From Corella eumyota (lineage: Eukaryota > Chordata > Ascidiacea > Phlebobranchia > Corellidae), in contig OY720097.1 in the NCBI GenBank assembly GCA_963082875.1, positions 10,114,501 through 10,178,500 on the forward strand: a stretch of 64,000 nt of DNA, read 5' to 3'. This document shows, in pieces, positions 60,621-64,000 of the stretch. A program made the position numbers and the translations under genes. Each line of letters begins with the position of its first letter. Within the stretch, counting starts at the first letter, position 1. The notes beneath the pieces were generated by a model. The model worked only from the letters and a program-made list of their open reading frames with translations. It did no database searches and had not been told where the DNA came from.

Positions 60621-63600
60621 ATGAATAGCTACGACTACCCTGAATATCCAGGCTGGTCAGATTCCTCTTACAAGGGTTTATTTCCATGGGTTGAAGATCT
60701 TTCGAAGTTTCATATCAACATGAGCAAAGAAAACTGTTCACGTGAGCTAGAGATTTTCCTTGAAGCTAGCGAAACAAAAATAACGGTTCCTATTATTTAT
60801 TCGATAATATGCTTTATTGGTTTAGTCGGAAACGCCTTGGTAAGAATACATTTTATAATGTTTTTGTGTTAAATTATGTATAGAAAGGCAATTAAACATA
60901 TGGCTGTGTAGGGTTAAAATATTACATGCTTACAAGGTATTTTTAATATCTATTTATTTTCAATCAGGAAGATCGCGTTAACTCCATAGCCATTATTATT
61001 TAACGGCCACAGTTTTAAATCCAAATTGACAGGTTGAGATATTATTGATCATAGTTGCTTCATATATTTAATCTTTTAATTGTTTATTGCTCGTCAGAAG
61101 TTTATGTCGTTTAGGCCCTTATTTAAGACATGCTTTTTCTGGACAAGTGTTCGTTAAAGTTATTCAAGTAATCAAATAAATTAAAACGAAATTATGGCCT
61201 GTTATATACATTAAACATGGTAAAATTTTTAACAATCAGTTATATACTAAAATATTTATTTTTTAAGGTTATGTTTGTAATATTTGGAAGTAAGGAAATG
61301 ACGAAAACGGTTGCTAACATTTATATTTGGAACCTAGCAGTTGCTGACACCTTGCTTCTTATTTCTTTGCCCTTTTCTTCAACACAAAGAGTTCTTATAT
61401 CATGGCCTTTTGGCACTGGAATGTGCAAGGTATACTAATGTTCTTTTTATTATATTTTAAAATTAAACCCAAAGCAATCCTTTTAAATAAGTTGACTTAC
61501 ATTAGAATAAAAATTTCTAAACAATAAAAGTACATGTCAACTTTTTTATATCACCTTGAGATGATAGGTTTTTGTAGTTATATTACAAAGGCTGTGTTGT
61601 GTTTAATCTATCTGTAAACGTGGGGCTTCAAGGCAGATAGTGTGGCATTGTTGTGGCTCATACCCGAGACCCCTTTTTTCATATTCCCTTAAGGAGATAG
61701 GTATTTAATATTTTTATTGGGTAAGGGTGTGCAGTTTGGGACGTGTCTGAGCTATACGTGAACACTGGGCTTAAGAGCGAATAGTGTGGCGTTGGTGCGG
61801 CTTGTTCGATATCAATTATTAACTTATTAAATTTTTGTCTCGTAATTTTCGTATAATAAAGTTAATTTTGGTTTTCTTAATAAATAAAACTGCCGTTTGT
61901 GGTGCCGGAATAAATTAACGCAGACAAGTATTAATTGCGGCCGTCTACAATAATTATACAATAATTAAATACCAACCGTATGGCAGGCTCGACTAGTACA
62001 AAAAAAATTACAAAATATCTTTAAGTTTATTTATTTTCTTTTATTCTCAGCAAAACAATAATAACACATTAAAATTTCTCCAATATAATAATTTTAGATT
62101 GTAGAGTCGGTCAAGTATCTTAACTTTTTCGCGAGTATATTTTTTCTTACTGCGATGTCTATTGACCGATATGTAGCTGTGGTTTATACTGTTGCTTCTA
62201 GGAGGTGGCGCACTTCAAGAAATACATATTTTGTAAGTTTGTAGAATTAATACAAAATCCGATGTCATACTATCCTAAAAGTTAGATTACTTTTATTTTT
62301 CACAAAATACCTTTATTTAACTTTAAAAGCATTTTTTTAATAATAATACACACATACTTTATTGTGTTGTTGTAAGTTACACCATTATTACACATTCACT
62401 ATGTAGTTGTTACAATAGTTTATAATGCTGAAGAAATTTTTGAATTATACTAAACTGTTTTTGTATAATTAACACCTAATAATAAGCGCCTTAAGTAATT
62501 TAAATGGGAACTCAATCCAAAAAACACAAAAAATTAATTAAAATCTCATTCCAAATTAGCCACTACCTAACAGTCACACAGCTTATTGAAAAAAAAATAA
62601 CAGAATAAAAGGTGCAAACACGTGGCTATAATAAGAAATAACAGTGTCTATAAATGTTACAACATTTTCAGGCATTTGTAAATCTATCAAACAAATAATT
62701 TATTTATCGATTATGTTGTTCAACTTTAATACGTTTTTATTAATAAAGGTTTGTGCTGCAGTATGGTTAGTAGCTATGGTTATTGTGATTCCACTTTTTA
62801 TGATAACAGGAATACATGGAGGTAAGTTTATACAAGTAAACTAGTAACGCTAGAGAAAAATTTAATAATTAATTGATGATATTTAACTAAACGTTAGTTT
62901 GTAACTTTTTCAAGTATATATATTACTTTTTTAAATTTTTTCAAGCATGTATATTTAGGTATTTGTACTCTTTTTTTCAATGGAGAGTTTCAAAGTAACG
63001 AAAATCTGTTGTTAGAAGATGATTATGACTTAAATTTGTGTGAAAGAATAGCCGCAGATGCCTACAATGACTACACTTTTCCTTCGATTGGGGGCGATAA
63101 AAGTTTTATTGGTAAAAATCATATTTTTTTCAGTATGTTTTGATTGTATGCAAATTTTATTGCAGCACATTGTTTTTAAATTTAAACTCCAGAGTAAGTT
63201 AATGACCTCTCCTTAAATTTAAAAATAAAATACAAAAAATGGCTTAAAACCAAAAAGTGTCATTAGGAGAAAAATCGAAAAGTTATTTATATTGTTTTGG
63301 CGTCAGCTCGACTCTTGGCTTAAACACTAAAGTTGATTTTATTTCTCAGGTGAATTTTCCGGAGATTATAACCTTTACAAATCTGATTACCCTGACTTAA
63401 ATGTTAAAGCAATCGAAAAAGCTGTATCGGAAAAGTTGTGCAAACACGCTGATTCAAAGACCTTCCATGCATTTTTGGTTTTTACCAGTGTGGTTGGCTT
63501 TTTAATTCCGTTTTTAATAATATGTATTTGCTACGTCATGATTGTTGCTAAGTTACTAAAGTCGTCGGAAAGGCGGAATCGTTCAAAACAGGTAAAATTT

Positions 63601-63901
63601 TCAACAGGCTATTTCTTAACTAAACAACATTACTTACGCTACATTACAGAATTATTACTTGTTTATGTTTTTTTATCTGTTCAAATGTGTGTTTTAGCGT
63701 TTAGTTGACAGGTAATTTTTTTAAGGCTGAAAAAACCCGCCGAAAAGTTACGCGTATGGTGGTGGCGCTAGTTATCACCTTTTTTGTTTGCTGGCTTCCT
63801 TTTCATATATGGCATTTATTAAGATTAGAAGGCGTGACAAGTAATATGGATGTTTGTCATTTTATAACGGACTTTACATGTGGCTTGGGATATGCAAACA
63901 G
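60621..63901 (+). CDS. Class A peptide-type GPCR, tandem paralogue, 3' end outside window
   Basis: Seven exons are visible: 60621-60839, 61268-61429, 62098-62232, 62749-62821, 62959-63111, 63350-63591, 63726-63901. They encode the N-terminus through TM7 start (GLGYANR); the C-terminal exons lie beyond the window. The N-terminus MNSYDYPEYPGW is rich in Tyr/Asp with sequons NMSK and NCSR. TM3 ends MSIDRYVAVVY. ECL2 is long and acidic (LLLEDDYDLNLCERI, GDYNLYKSDYPDLN). TM6 is FFVCWLPFHIWH. Intron positions and phases equal those of 52353-57807. Exon lengths 2, 3, 4 and 7 are identical (162, 135, 73, 176), while the extracellular exons differ in length (219 vs 261, 153 vs 198, 242 vs 251). The first ~126 nt of exon 2 is nearly identical to the neighbour, unlike the other exons. 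Confidence 0.92.
61609..61803 (+). repeat. Two diverged direct repeats
   Basis: 61609-61660 (TGTAAACGTGGGGCTTCAAG, then AGTGTGGCATTGTTGTGGCT) and 61751-61803 (ACGTGAACACTGGGCTTAAG, then AGTGTGGCGTTGGTGCGGCT) are diverged copies of one unit about 142 bp apart, in intron 2 of the second receptor gene. Confidence 0.65.
61885..61957 (+). repeat. Copy of a short dispersed repeat
   Basis: Reads AAAACTGCCGTTTGTGGTGC and ends TTAATTGCGGCCGT, matching the family seen near 47111. Confidence 0.55.
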
Positions 63902-64000
63902 GTGAAATAAATTTCAAATGTTCGAATTAAAACATAATTCTTATTTTAACTTCTTTATCTCTTTTTATTAAAGTCACACAAATTAGAGTTGTAAATTTTA

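Overview
The window is nuclear DNA of a tunicate, most likely Ciona intestinalis/robusta. It is AT-rich and intron-dense with short introns. Its proteins are chordate-type (STIM, CLUH, a GRAF-family RhoGAP, class A peptide receptors), and it carries tRNA-derived SINEs. A perfect copy of the 16-nt Ciona trans-splicing leader followed by a GT donor lies at 2727-2742 on the minus strand. Exon boundaries below were read by eye from GT/GC-AG signals, reading-phase continuity and similarity to remembered family sequences. For each of the six complete large or medium genes, and for a small minus-strand gene, the chosen exons sum to one open frame.

Layout. 1665-5284 (-): SLC35A-type nucleotide-sugar transporter, 7 exons, with the spliced-leader (SL) RNA copy in one intron and a SINE with a nested hAT MITE in another. 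5400-7400: a repeat-built intergenic element made of 22- and 44-bp tandem units with inverted ends. 7968-16305 (+): STIM, the ER calcium sensor, 13 exons per transcript, with two alternative homologous exons for the second half of the SAM domain. 17210-17899 (-): a 118-residue MGC-type lipid-anchored protein, head-to-head with 18221-21145 (+), a 391-residue coiled-coil protein. 22166-35725 (+): CLUH, 27 exons, 1368 residues. 36791-47816 (+): BAR-PH-RhoGAP-SH3 protein (ARHGAP26/10/42, GRAF family), 16 exons, 1059 residues. 52353-57807 (+) and 60621 to beyond 63901 (+): two tandem rhodopsin-class peptide-type GPCRs with the same intron pattern. The second runs off the window.

The genes do not form one pathway. 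STIM acts in store-operated calcium entry, CLUH in nuclear-encoded mitochondrial mRNA handling, the GRAF protein in membrane curvature and Rho control, SLC35A in Golgi glycosylation, and the GPCRs in signalling. Local arrangements of interest are the divergent 17.9/18.2 kb pair and the tandem GPCR pair. The GPCR pair shows a sharply bounded block of near-identity in one exon and a matching short block about 575 bp before each start codon.

The strongest observations are the SL RNA copy, the mutually exclusive STIM SAM exons behind a GC donor, the GPCR gene-conversion tract, and three MITEs with 8-bp target duplications. No LTR or virus-derived element was recognised.
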